DNA from: Amphibalanus amphitrite
Taxonomy: Eukaryota > Arthropoda > Thecostraca > Balanomorpha > Balanidae
Reading direction: 5' to 3'
Assembly: GCF_019059575.1 (NCBI RefSeq)
Contig: NW_024882890.1
Location: 104,819 to 168,818, forward strand
DNA length: 64,000 bases
Numbering within the stretch: position 1 is the stretch's first letter; each line of letters opens with the position of its first letter. Shown piece by piece: positions 36,908 through 46,727 of the stretch. A program made the translations under genes and the position numbers. The notes beneath the pieces are model-generated. The model was given only the letters and a program-made list of their open reading frames with translations. It had not been told where the DNA came from and did no database searches.

Positions 36908-37850
36908 ACACCAGACTGCTATGGACACTTTTCCAAGTTGGTGGGGCAAAAAACCTAATGTATGTCTTGGTTTGAGTCGTTTGATTGAGTTGATTGATTC
37001 CTTTCATTGTCGCGTTTGAGTCGATTGAATCAATTCCCGAAAACTGCTCTGACTTGATTGATTTGATTGGTTTCCCAAATTTGTCGTGATTGAATTGATT
37101 GCTATTGATTGAGTCGTATACAACCCTGGTTAGAAGCCTGGTAAGGGTAAGATGTCGCCGGCTGAAGCGGGATCGGCCGACGCGGGAAACGCGGCAATCA
37201 CAATTTTGTGTTTACACACTCATAACTCAAGTTGTTACCGGCCGATTTTCAAAATTCTTTGACCATACGATTGCCTGTACATTTCTCAGTCTTCTCACCA
37301 AATTTGACGCAAATCTAATGTAATCAGCGGTAAGGAGCGCGATGTAAAGACGTAACCGTCCCGCCCCGGCACAGTCTACAATTCAGGCGGCGCGTAACGG
37401 CTAGCGCCGGCCGCCGCGCCGCCGCGCCGCCGCCGCGGCAGGATGTTTGACTTTACACCGCTATTTCTAGAAAAGTTGTGAACCGATTTTCTCATTTCTG
37501 GCACGGTAAGATCCGCAATTCAATTCTGGACAGGTAGCCAAAATTTTACATTAATATTATGTTTGCGGCGCGAGTTATTGGCGAAAAACAGGAAGGGTGG
37601 GCGAAATCCGCCCCCCCCCCCCCTTCCACTGCGCGTGTTAAGACAAGAAAGAGAACTTGACAGCTTCTATGGGGATAAGTTTGCTTTAATTCCCTAACAC
37701 TGATGGCGTTGCTAAGTTTCGACATTTTGGATCGTGCAAAGGTTGACTTATGACGTCATAGTTCAGTGACAAGACCTGACCTGAAAATGGGGTAGGTGTC
37801 GCAAGGCTTGGCTGGAATAAAAGTGAGGTAGGTACTGCAGCTCTCTATTA

Positions 37851-39264
37851 CTAACCCGCGCCCCAGTGGCGGTCTAAGCCAACGTCGCCATAGTGGGGGG
37901 GGGGGCATATGTTACCACCCACCTCTAGCTCAAAAACTAAGAGGGCTAGAAAGACGCGGTAAAAAACAGTCGATAGCGCTCAATGCATACGTTTGAAAGT
38001 GTTCAGTTATTTTTCATCTTAGAGCAATATTGGGGTCACCAGAGGTCATCAAAGATCAAAATTTGCCAATTGTCATTATACTTTTCAGAAAACATGCCGT
38101 TTTCTCAGGAACTATGATAGTTAGAAAAACGCATGGAAAAGCAATCGATAGCTTTTGAACTCTTCTTTTGATAAGGTCATTATCAAAATTGACCTCAGTC
38201 AACGGTTTAGAATCCAGAGGGCAATAACTCCAAAAATAGCTGTTTTTACGAAAAGTGTTTTTCGGCAATAACTTTTGAATAAAAAAGCCACGAACTTTGT
38301 ATTACCAGAATCGTGTTCCTGTCACCGAGACGCGTCGAATGAACTATAATTTGACCTTAAAAGGTCAACTTGAAAATTTGACCTCATGTCAAGGTCACGA
38401 CCTGACCGGAAGAGGTCATGTTGCATATCAGTCGATGTGTCTCAACAAGACTAACCGAGAACGAAACGTTTTTACGAAAAGTGTTTTTCGGCAATAACTT
38501 TTGAATAAAAAAGCCACGAACTTTGTATTACCAGAATCGTGTTCCTGTCACCGAGACGCGTCGAATGAACTATAATTTGACCTTAAAAGGCCAACTTGAA
38601 AATTTGACCTCATGTCAAGGTCATGACCTGACCGGAAAAGGTCATGTTGCATATCAGTCGATGCGTCTCAACAAGACTAACACAATGAGGCCATCCCCAG
38701 CTTTCTATCTCTTTCCAATCGAGAGTTATTGGCAAAAATCTGTTTGTAGCCTCAAATGACCTCGGATGACCTTTCTAGAGACTATCAGCAAAAAAAGACA
38801 CCTTGGTCGTCACGGGTGGTCCAAATCATTGCGATTCTGAAATATTTGGACTGTTCCTATGCGTACACACGGATCTAGAGACATTTTCATTTTTCTCCAT
38901 TGACTTATAATGGTAACGTCACGCCACTGGCCTGACCTTAGGTCACGGATACAAAAAATCTGAGGTATACAAATTATAGGCGCCCATAACATCATGCAAT
39001 CCACCTAGTTTAAAGCCTCTCTGACAAACACTGCAGACGGGACATGATTGCAAACTTTTTTAGGCTTGGTCAGTTAACTTGACCTGGTGACCTGACCTGA
39101 CATGACCTGGGGTCAAAAATTTCACACATTGTCCACAATTGATGTGCAGAAAGTTACTCCAAGCGGTGCGGCGCTACGCGCCGCGGTTTTTTTTTTATTC
39201 ACACGCAAAAAACGTGACAGGGTGGTTACATATGCCCCCCCCCCCCCACTGGGGCGAAGGCTAA
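37851..39264. mobile_element. CTAA element E3 with G-run/C-run caps
   Basis: CTAA (37851-37854) precedes CCCGCGCCCCAGTGG. A spacer follows, then a second CGCCATAGTGG running into an eleven-base G-run and CATATGTTACCACCC. The right end is compact: GTGGTTACATATG, C-run, CCACTGGGGCGAAGG and CTAA (39261-39264). The interior shares modules with the element at 46852 (ATTGACTTATAATGGT, and ATACAAATT after a TGACCT cluster). It contains a 226-bp tandem duplication at 38242-38682. No transposase is visible. Confidence 0.8.
38242..38682 (+). repeat. 226-bp tandem duplication inside E3
   Basis: The unit begins GTTTTTACGAAAAGTG at 38242 and again at 38468 and ends at ACAAGACTAAC. The two copies differ at only a handful of positions (for example GGTCAACTT versus GGCCAACTT). 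Each copy carries a cluster of TGACCT/AGGTCA words, so the duplication doubles that cluster. Confidence 0.9.
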
Positions 39265-41474
39265 GTAATGCCGGGCAATCGATGGAAACCCGTCATTAGG
39301 GGTTTCATCAACCCTCCATGGATGCCGGATGGTTGGTGCAGGCTCCACGGCACTGTCGCGTCGGCTAGGAAGGACCAACTTGACGGTTGAATAATGACCT
39401 GACTTTAGGTGACCTGAGGTCAAAATTTTACACCGTATTGATATTATTGTGTGAAATAAATTTCAGTCGTTAAGCACACCACACGCGTCTGATATCGTCA
39501 TATCCAGCGGCCAGCGAGCGGGCACCGCTACTGACGAAGGCCGAGCGCCGTTTCCCGTAGTTCGACAATGCCACTGGAGGTGGCAGCACCAATCAGGCGC
39601 TCCTGACTATGGGCCTGGCACCGATGAACTAACTGTCTCTATGTTTGTTATGTGTCTATTTGTCTCATATTGATTTGTGAATTTATCATGAACACCTCGC
39701 GGGACGTATCTGGAACGTTTACGAGAAGTAAAATGGCGCGAAAAAATGTATCAGTGTGGGTGAAACGTGGTATATTTATATCGTATATTCTCCTTAAAAC
39801 TAAAATATTTTTATAACGACCTTTGTCTGTAAAATAATTTATATGAATGAAGGGGAATCTATTCCTCGTCAGGCTAGTAGGCTTAAAAACACCCTTGACG
39901 TATCCAAGAAGACATGAAGATGGCAGTTTGGAGTGCCACCGAATTTGATATGGCCTATATGTCTTATTCCATATATAGGTACTCACAAACCCTAAACCAG
40001 GGATGATAAATATTATGCAGCTTTCATCCATTCTAAGGCCTCACCTAAGGTCTTGGTGACTTCAAGCCAGGTCATCGTGACATTTCACACAACAAAGTAC
40101 CTACCTACCTACCTAAAAGTCGAGTTTTAGCTTCGAAAATAAAACAATCGTCATGCACCCGTGCGGTTAACGGTGTCGTGTCGTTTTACCTTTCCGAGAG
40201 ATACGGAACGGGATGTTTTCAGGTGTTTTGACTAACAACACTTAATTTCATATATCTGTCGATGATTTAAGGTCTTCGGTCGGTGCAAGACTAGGACTTT
40301 AGGGCTTTATGGAAATTAGAAATAGCTCTGAGTTTGAAGACGTTGCAAGCATTCTCTCTGTTCCATCGTTTTTTTTTTTTGTTTTTTTTTTCCTTAACTG
40401 TCTAATTTTCTATCAATGTAATATAATATGTTTGTTTGTTGTGTTTGCCCAAGAGTGGGATTAATAAAGGTCCACTGAAGTCAAACAAAGCTTTTGCTTG
40501 CCAGTTAGGATACAGATACCTAACGATGCAATGAGATGACCAGTTGCTTGACCGATTACGAATTAAACTGATAACAATTGTAACAATGGCAATATTAGTC
40601 ATATCCTTGGATATGTCTAATATTTTCTCATACAATTGCAGAAAATGCTGTCTTAGATAACTTTCTAGTTTCTATCATCATTATGCTCGTATTCTACATG
40701 CATGCAGGGCACAAAAGATGCCGCGAAGCGAATGTGTGCAGTTCATTTATTTTGTAGGTATCCGTTTTAACGACTTCCATTTCATTTTCAGGGACAACAA
40801 AAAATCTAAAGTAGAGCAGTGATAGCTCGCTATTGGTTGTAGATGACGATTTCATGGGTTTTAGATGCTTTTTTGTTAGTTTACTGTAGACTTTTCGTCT
40901 CTGGTGTAGCCTTCAGTCGCCCGCAGACTGCAGTCACCTTCCATTATCTATCCTGCACTGGCGCTCTCGCATGCCTAAACCAACACTGAACCACTTGAGC
41001 TGCAGTCACGGCACGACGAGGCCGTCTAGCACCGTCTCCGGCCCTCAACATGTCGGTTTGGTACTCCGTTGGACCCTCGCCGGGCCAGTCCAAATGCATC
41101 GGATAAAATCCTTTATTTTTTCAGTAATGGGGGTCAGGGTTTACAAAGGAGTTAGCCTCGTTGCCGGCAATGAGTCGCTTACACCGTGTTTACATGAATA
41201 TCGGCGTCCGGACAGTAACCATCCTCATCTCAGCTTGTGCTGCGGTGCGTCAGTCCGGCTCGCCTGGCAGTAGTACTGCTAGTGACATCTGTTGGCAGAG
41301 GCTGAAAGTAGCATGTTCCGCAGGACATCGGTGTGTTGCGGTGCAGCATACCAACCTGCCGGCCGCCAGAACCCTACAGCACAGGCGCGAGGAGCGTCGA
41401 TGTGCCGTGCGGTATTTACGAACACATACAGTAGTGTAATCCATAAAATACAACGAAATATGAAACGGTATGCT
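39265..41474. other. Non-coding stretch, no gene seen
   Basis: AT-richer non-coding DNA. Near 39390-39430 a few TGACCT/AGGTCA words suggest a decayed fragment of the same transposon family. No gene, tRNA or complete element was recognised. Confidence 0.5.
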
Positions 41475-41511
41475 ATCGCTTCTCGGCCTTTTGGCTAAGA
41501 TCAAAGTGTAG
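41475..41511 (+). pseudogene. Truncated U2 snRNA copy (5' end only)
   Basis: The 37 bases begin ATCGCTTCTCGGCCTTTTGG and continue CTAAGATCAAAGTGTAG. They match the highly conserved first 36 bases of U2 snRNA with one extra A. The match stops before the branch-point recognition sequence, so this is not a functional U2 gene. It may be a retrotransposed or rearranged fragment. No clear snRNA promoter element was recognised upstream. Confidence 0.85.
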
Positions 41512-42150
41512 AAACGTTATGCTACCTTAAGATGAAATGCTAGCAGACAGACGAATTCTTGCAGTGTTTGCCTCGTGTTTTCACTTGGTACGCAAAGTGA
41601 AGACAATGTTTTTGTAAGTAGCTATATTGTTGTTTATTTCTTTTCAGCTTTTACCTACATAATCTTCTATAAATACTCTGTTTCGCTAAAGTTAGACATA
41701 AAGACATAAAGACATAAATTTGCAGTACAACAAAGAGCCACTGGGGCCCATACTTGGTTGCACATTTGCACAGTCTGTCAAAATGCGTGCCACCTTTCCG
41801 CTTTTCTCCCTAACTTATGTGTGTGAAGTTGGCACAAAACAGCGACACATTACAGGCATAAAGCATACCTACACCACATTACACAACATTTTGCCACTTC
41901 ATCACTTCATCAATCATTTCGTCACAACTCTTCCCTGCCCCCCCCCCCCGGCCACCCACTATCATCGCCAAATGTCTCACAAGTCCACTGCCATGCAAGG
42001 CATCTCCAAACAATTCGCATGTAAGCTCAACGGAACAGCATCAAACACCCGCAACAACATTCTGCAGACATATTGCAACCTAATACCAGGCATAATTTTT
42101 GCTATGAATTCACGCACATCTTACATTGATCACATGCACACATCAGTTGG

Positions 42151-42439
42151 CTAGTCCCACCTATATCTGTATACTATATCCCGCTCTGTAAAGTATTTGT
42201 CGAGGCTATGTTTAAATGTTTCGAGGGAGGTTGCACTTATTACGCTAGTTGGTAAACTGTTCCAATGACCTACCACTCTTCTACTGAAAAACGACTGCCT
42301 TAACTTTGTCCTGCTACGTTTAATGGCAAGCTTATATTGATGGCCCCTGCTTCTGCCCTCCAAATTGAAATCAAACATATCCTTAAGGTATCCTGTGGCT
42401 TGGCCATTTACGAATTTAAACACCTCGATCAAGTCTCCC
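42151..42439 (-). pseudogene. CR1-like reverse transcriptase, C-terminal piece beyond the insertion
   Basis: This encodes IEVFKFVNGQATGYLKDMF to the stop codon at 42151-42153, the usual C-terminus of CR1/jockey RT proteins. It is separated from the rest of the protein by the 1.2-kb CTAA element. If the element and one CTAA copy are removed, the frame runs straight from RRL into RGDL. Confidence 0.9.
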
Positions 42440-43622
42440 CTAACCCGCGCCCCGTAGGGGGGGGGGGGCCGAAACGGCCCCCCCCCCTGTCCTTTTCGGT
42501 CGATATCTCCTAAACGGCTGGAGATATCGCAACCAAACTTTCAGGACCCCTCCGGGCATCAATTTTACACATTGTGACTAAAAATTTTTCCAGAGGCTAT
42601 GATAGGTTGGCCACAAATGACGTCAGAGTGACGTCATGTTCTGTCATTTTCGACCGAAAAAAGACCTTCGCGAGAAGACCTGTCAGGACTACAGCTTTGA
42701 AGATACAGAAAAATGATCAAGACATAAAAGGTGTAGAATTGACAGGGCTACAAAACTGCTATCTCGAATTTTTGAAACTTTTGAGTTTTGACCCCCAAAA
42801 ATCAAAAAAACATTTTTTTTGGATATACTCGCCAAAAAATCCAAAAAGTTTTTTGAATTTCGAAAAAAACCGGAATATATGTGATAGTGCCTACCATCTT
42901 CTATCTACATACCAAATTTCAGATCGATACCTCGTTTTTTGGCCAAGTTATAGCGAAAAAACTGTTCAAAAATGATGACGTCAAATTTTCAAACTCAATT
43001 TTTGGCAATTCTAGAACTCCTAGAGCAAAACGAAGACCACCATTAGACTCCCCGTGACGAGCTGCATCGAATCGATACCCATTTTATGCAAAAATATCAA
43101 CTTTGAAATTTGACCTAATTTGACCTGACCTTGACCTGACCTTCACAAAAACGTGACCTAGGCTGGCCCCAAAGGCTGCCTAACCCACATAATCGCATTT
43201 GTCATGTAAAATGGACCATAAAACATGCATCACACGACACATTCATATTGTGACCCCCGGTGACCTGACCTCGCTGTGACCTGACCTGGTATCAGTGACC
43301 TCAGATAGCAAGGTATGTGTTTGACGAACAATGTACCATCGATGGTTTTCAATAAATTACCAATTTACTCGCTTTCACAGCACATTTCTTGAATTGCCTG
43401 TGAACGGTGAAAATCTGACCTTTGACCTGACCTGTGACGTCATCGGTTTGACCTAGGTCAATGAAATTTGGTCACAAGGTAGTTCCCGGGTGGGGCTATC
43501 GAACACCGTTTGAATTTTGAAAATCGGCCGGTAACTTTCCGAGATCTTAGGGGGGGCCGAAACGGCCCCCCCCCCCCTACGGGTGGTAGGGTCCGCCGGT
43601 AGCCCTACGGGGCGCGGGCTAA
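42440..43622. mobile_element. CTAA element E4 with G-run/C-run caps, inserted in the RT gene
   Basis: CTAA (42440-42443) precedes CCCGCGCCCCGTAGGG, a G-run, CCGAAACGG and a C-run. At the other end comes a G-run, CCGAAACGG, a C-run ending CCCTACGGG, a 19-bp spacer, CCCTACGGGGCGCGGG and CTAA (43619-43622). The retrotransposon coding frame on both sides proves a 4-bp duplication, CTAA rather than TTAA. The interior has TGACCT clusters, several TGACGTCA-like words and no transposase. The right end carries the doubled terminal motif. Confidence 0.92.
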
Positions 43623-45379
43623 GCCTTCTGTATTTGAGAGAAAATAGCTTAAGCGACTTTAATCTATCCTCATAATGCAGATCTTTCATACCATTTACCA
43701 TCTTTGTCGCCCTTTTTTGCACTCTTTCCAAAAGCAAGCTATCTTTTTCATGCATTGGAGACCATGACTGAACGCAATATTCCAAATGAGGCCTAACGTA
43801 TGCACAATAAAGCGTAAGCAAAACCTCTGCACTTTTGTACGAAACATTCCTGTTTATTGCTCCAAGCATCCGAAGGGCCTTTTTTCTGGCTGCTTGTACT
43901 TGTTCAGTTGAAGAAAGCTTCTTATTAATAATCACGCCCAAGTCCTTTTCACTGTCTATATTACATAATGTTTGTCCCCCCATTGTGTATGAAGTGTCAT
44001 AATGTTCTCTACCAATATGCATGACCTTGCACTTTTTAAAATTAAACTTCATTTGCCACTGCTCTGACCATTTTACGAGCCTATCAAGATCTGATTGGAG
44101 CTCATTATGATCCTTATCGTCCCCTATAACCCTAAATATTTTAAGATCGTCAGCAAATTTCAGCGCATCACTATTCACAACAGTTTCGATAGAGTTGACA
44201 AAAATTAAGAAAAGCAATGGTCCCAGGACGGATCCCTGTGGAACCCCACTTAGCACATTTCTCCATTTTGATTTAGTGCCATTTAGCACTACCCGCTGTT
44301 GTCGATCAGATAACCAATTCTCAATCCAGCTTAAGATTTGACCATCTATTCCATGACATTTGAGTTGTAAGCAGAGCCTTTTATGGGGGACTGTATCGAA
44401 GGCTTTACTGAAATCAAGGAAAGAGACATCTAGCTGCTTACCCTGATCAAAAGTCTCTGTCGCCTCATCAAGAAATTTCAAAAGGTTAGTGAGGCATGAG
44501 CGCCCTTTCATAAATCCGTGTTGAGATTCTTTTATAATATCATTCTCCTTCAGAAAACAAACTATGTTATCCTTAATAATCGATTCAAGTAGTTTACATA
44601 CCAAGGAGGTAAGACTGATAGGTCGGTAGTTTTCAGCACAACTTTTATCGCCTTTCTTAAATATTGGGACTATAGGTATTTGCTTTTTTCCAATCAGTAG
44701 GAATGTCTGCATCGTTAAGGGATCTCGTAAATATTATAGATAATGGAATTGATAACTCTTGTTTACATTCCTTTAATACCTTTGCATATATTTCATCAGG
44801 CCCTTCAGATTTATTTGACTTTAGTCTCTCAATATACTGTTGAACCAAGCCACAACCTATCTCGCCTAAGTTTCCAACCATTGCATCAGTAACCATCTGT
44901 GGTAGAAGTGACTCAATACCATCCGTGTCCTCAACGGTAAACACCGATTGAAACTGAGTACTTAGTAATTCTGTCATTTCGCTGTCACTAGATACTACAT
45001 TGTTGTTCGACTTCAGGGGTCCAACGCCTCGTGTGATATTATTTAATTTATAAAAGCTAAAGAATTGTTTGCTGTTTCCTTGACAGTTTCTTGCCAGATC
45101 TAACTCCTTTGCTCGTTTAGATGCTCTGACCTTCTTTTTGAGCAAATTTCTACACTTCTTGTAATTTATCCTATCTGATTCAAGAAAGGCACCCTTCTTC
45201 ATGGCCCTAAAAGCAGCCTTCTTACATCTTATGGCATTTCTGACCTCAGGAGTAAGCCATGGAGGGTTCAATTTCCTTCTAGATCGTTTAGTTTTCGTTG
45301 GTATACATCTCGACTGAATGTCGAACAATACCGCTTTAAAGGCATTCCATGCTTGAGAAGCACTTAAATCTTGTTCAAG
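43623..45379 (-). pseudogene. CR1-like reverse transcriptase, main part with one frameshift
   Basis: The linker before the RT domain (SRRKLNPPWLTPEVRNAIRC, typical of CR1/jockey proteins) is encoded at the upstream end. The frame shifts by one base in the run of six A on the - strand (44684-44689), just before VPIFKKGDKSCAENYRPISL. Then come SFLDFSKAFDTVPHKRL, SGVPQGSVLGPLLFL and the catalytic FADD at 44146-44157. The thumb/connection region with RPHLEYCVQSWSP follows. Apart from the frameshift no stop codon interrupts this part, so the copy is fairly young. The reading ends at the CTAA insertion and resumes at 42439. Confidence 0.9.
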
Positions 45380-45392
45380 TTAGACTTGAACA
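45372..45392. repeat. Short hairpin at the retrotransposon 5' junction
   Basis: TGTTCAAGT, the three bases TAG, then ACTTGAACA. The perfect 9-bp palindrome lies where recognisable RT-protein similarity ends. It may mark an inverted junction formed at integration. Confidence 0.6.
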
Positions 45393-46719
45393 GCTTATAA
45401 GCATTTGTAATCGTAATGTTCGAAGAATGTGTCATCTTGCATGCCTCGAGGTCATTGTATCCTATCCTCTTTGAAATGCAAATTACCTATACCTACCAGC
45501 ATTATTTTTTCGTTTACCAAAGTTTAAACTCATACTCCTCGAAGCTCAATCGCAAGTGTGGCTATATCGTAACGGCTGATCGATTTTCCGCATATTTGCA
45601 CTATCGGGCTGTCAACATAAAGCCCTCTTCGATCGAGGTCCGCCTCCTGGCAAAGCTGGCGACCTACACGGCTCACTGGTTTGATGCCACCTCCCCTCAC
45701 AACACGGCACTGAGCATTTCATATTTTCCAAGTCATTGATGGCGGCGTCGCACATCAGCGCTCGAACCCAGCCATCGGGCTGCTGAGTGAGAGAACATCC
45801 GCGAAATAACAGAATGGTCGGGACGGGAACGGCCAGGGGAGAGACGGGGTAAAGACAGGGCGATGAAAGGGAAGGGTGAGGATAGGTCGGCCGGGAGGGC
45901 AGGGAACGTCCGAAAAATACTGCATGATGCCAGACAAATTCCTGATGCTAGTAAGCATTTAGGTGCTTGCCAAGCTGCCACGCTAGCAAATCGATAGAAG
46001 TATGTTTTTCAACATTATAATTTTGTGAATCTTTCTTTTATCTATTGCTTCTCTGCACCTGTGCGCCAATGAATACGAACACGACGTCACACTGCTACAC
46101 ATCTCTGCCGGCAGCCATCTGACGGTGTTGAATACCGAAGTGTGGTCTCGAAATAAGCTGTCTGGCTCCTGGGGCTTCATGGCTACACCGCTCAGACGAA
46201 TTCTGGTCCCAAAATACACTTTCTGACCTGGGGCCACATGGTCATACTATACTCAAACGAACTCTGATTCAGGGTTTCGCTTTCTGATGTGGGTTCACTG
46301 CTACACCTATCACTCGAAGTCTGTTTCAGGAGTAAGCTGCATGGCTACACCTCAACTCGTTCGAACTACACATGTGTTCCAGAACTCCAAGAGTACGCTG
46401 TCTGGATCTACCTACATACAATCTACGTGACTTATCCGCTCGCCCCAACCCACGTCCGGGCTGAGCGCCGTCGGCCGCACCGTCAGCCCGTCGGACGGCA
46501 GACCAGAGCGGCTCAGAGTCTGCATAAATGATGAAGGTGACGGCCGGCCTCTGATGGCAGCCGTTTGCAGTCATGACGACCGTGTGGGCTCGACCGCACG
46601 AGCGGACGCGCGAGCTCCGTACAGTGGGAGTGGGAAGGTAAAGGGGAGGGGCCTTGTGTAAAGGTTTCTGCATGGAAACGGGAATAAGACCATCGGAAAT
46701 CCGTTTACCAATTCAGGAT
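45393..46719. other. Non-coding stretch, no gene seen
   Basis: No supported gene or repeat. Loose recurring phrases at 46140-46420 (ACTCGAA, GCTGTCTGG and CATGGCTACACC variants) suggest an old degenerate tandem array. Confidence 0.45.
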
Positions 46720-46727
46720 GTGCACAG

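Larger units (their letters stand above)
35225..37128. mobile_element. hAT-type transposon, 1.9 kb, perfect ends and 8-bp duplication
   Basis: The 13-bp inverted repeats CAGGGTTGTATAC (35225-35237) and GTATACAACCCTG (37116-37128) are perfect, and GTTAGAAG flanks both sides (35217-35224 and 37129-37136). Both sub-terminal regions are filled with GATTGA/GAGTCGATTGA words, the sort of repeated motif hAT transposases bind. The interior carries a zinc-finger-like coding exon (36311-36464) and a GTAG microsatellite, but no DDE/RNase-H transposase frame, so it is probably non-autonomous. The perfect ends and duplication suggest a fairly recent insertion. Confidence 0.9.
34859..37641. mobile_element. 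TTAA element E2 with G-run/C-run caps, hosting an hAT insertion
   Basis: TTAA (34859-34862) precedes CACGCGCAGTGGAAGGG, a 13-bp spacer, and a second GCCCAGTGGAAGGG that runs into the G-run/C-run cap (GCGGATGTCGCCCC). The right end is compact: C-run, CCTTCCACTGCGCGTG and TTAA (37638-37641). The asymmetry is the same as in the other capped elements. The interior is interrupted by the hAT element at 35225-37128. No transposase of its own is visible. Confidence 0.85.
34211..37850 (+). mobile_element. Remnant of the TGACCT-rich element, split by nested insertions
   Basis: The flanks 34211-34858 and 37642-37850 align by eye with the left and right parts of the element at 46852-47893. Shared landmarks include CGAGCGTGTG, TGACCTCTGAGGTCAGGTCA, GTTGACCTCAGGTCAA, GTTGCATATCATTCGATTC, GTCCATTGGTGGCTTTCC and, on the right, GACTTATGACGTCATAG and CAGCTCTCTAT. 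The left terminus is decayed (TCAACCCTAGGCTCGCCG). The block is interrupted by the TTAA element at 34859-37641, and its right end is broken by the CTAA element that starts at 37851. It is the oldest layer of this nest. Confidence 0.8.
41695..45388 (-). mobile_element. CR1-like non-LTR retrotransposon, 5'-truncated
   Basis: On the - strand it reads from a truncated 5' part through a reverse transcriptase to a 3' end made of three tandem TTTATGTC octamers (41695-41718). Short tandem octamers are typical of CR1-clade 3' ends. The apurinic-endonuclease region is absent or mostly lost. The coding frame is broken by one single-base shift and by the CTAA element at 42440-43622. No flanking duplication was found, which is also usual for CR1. 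A 9-bp hairpin lies at the 5' junction. Confidence 0.88.

Noticed and set aside
41937-41952. C-run near 41940 as part of another capped transposon
   Set aside because: No partner G-run, terminal repeat or YTAA pair; it lies in the 3' region of the CR1 copy.
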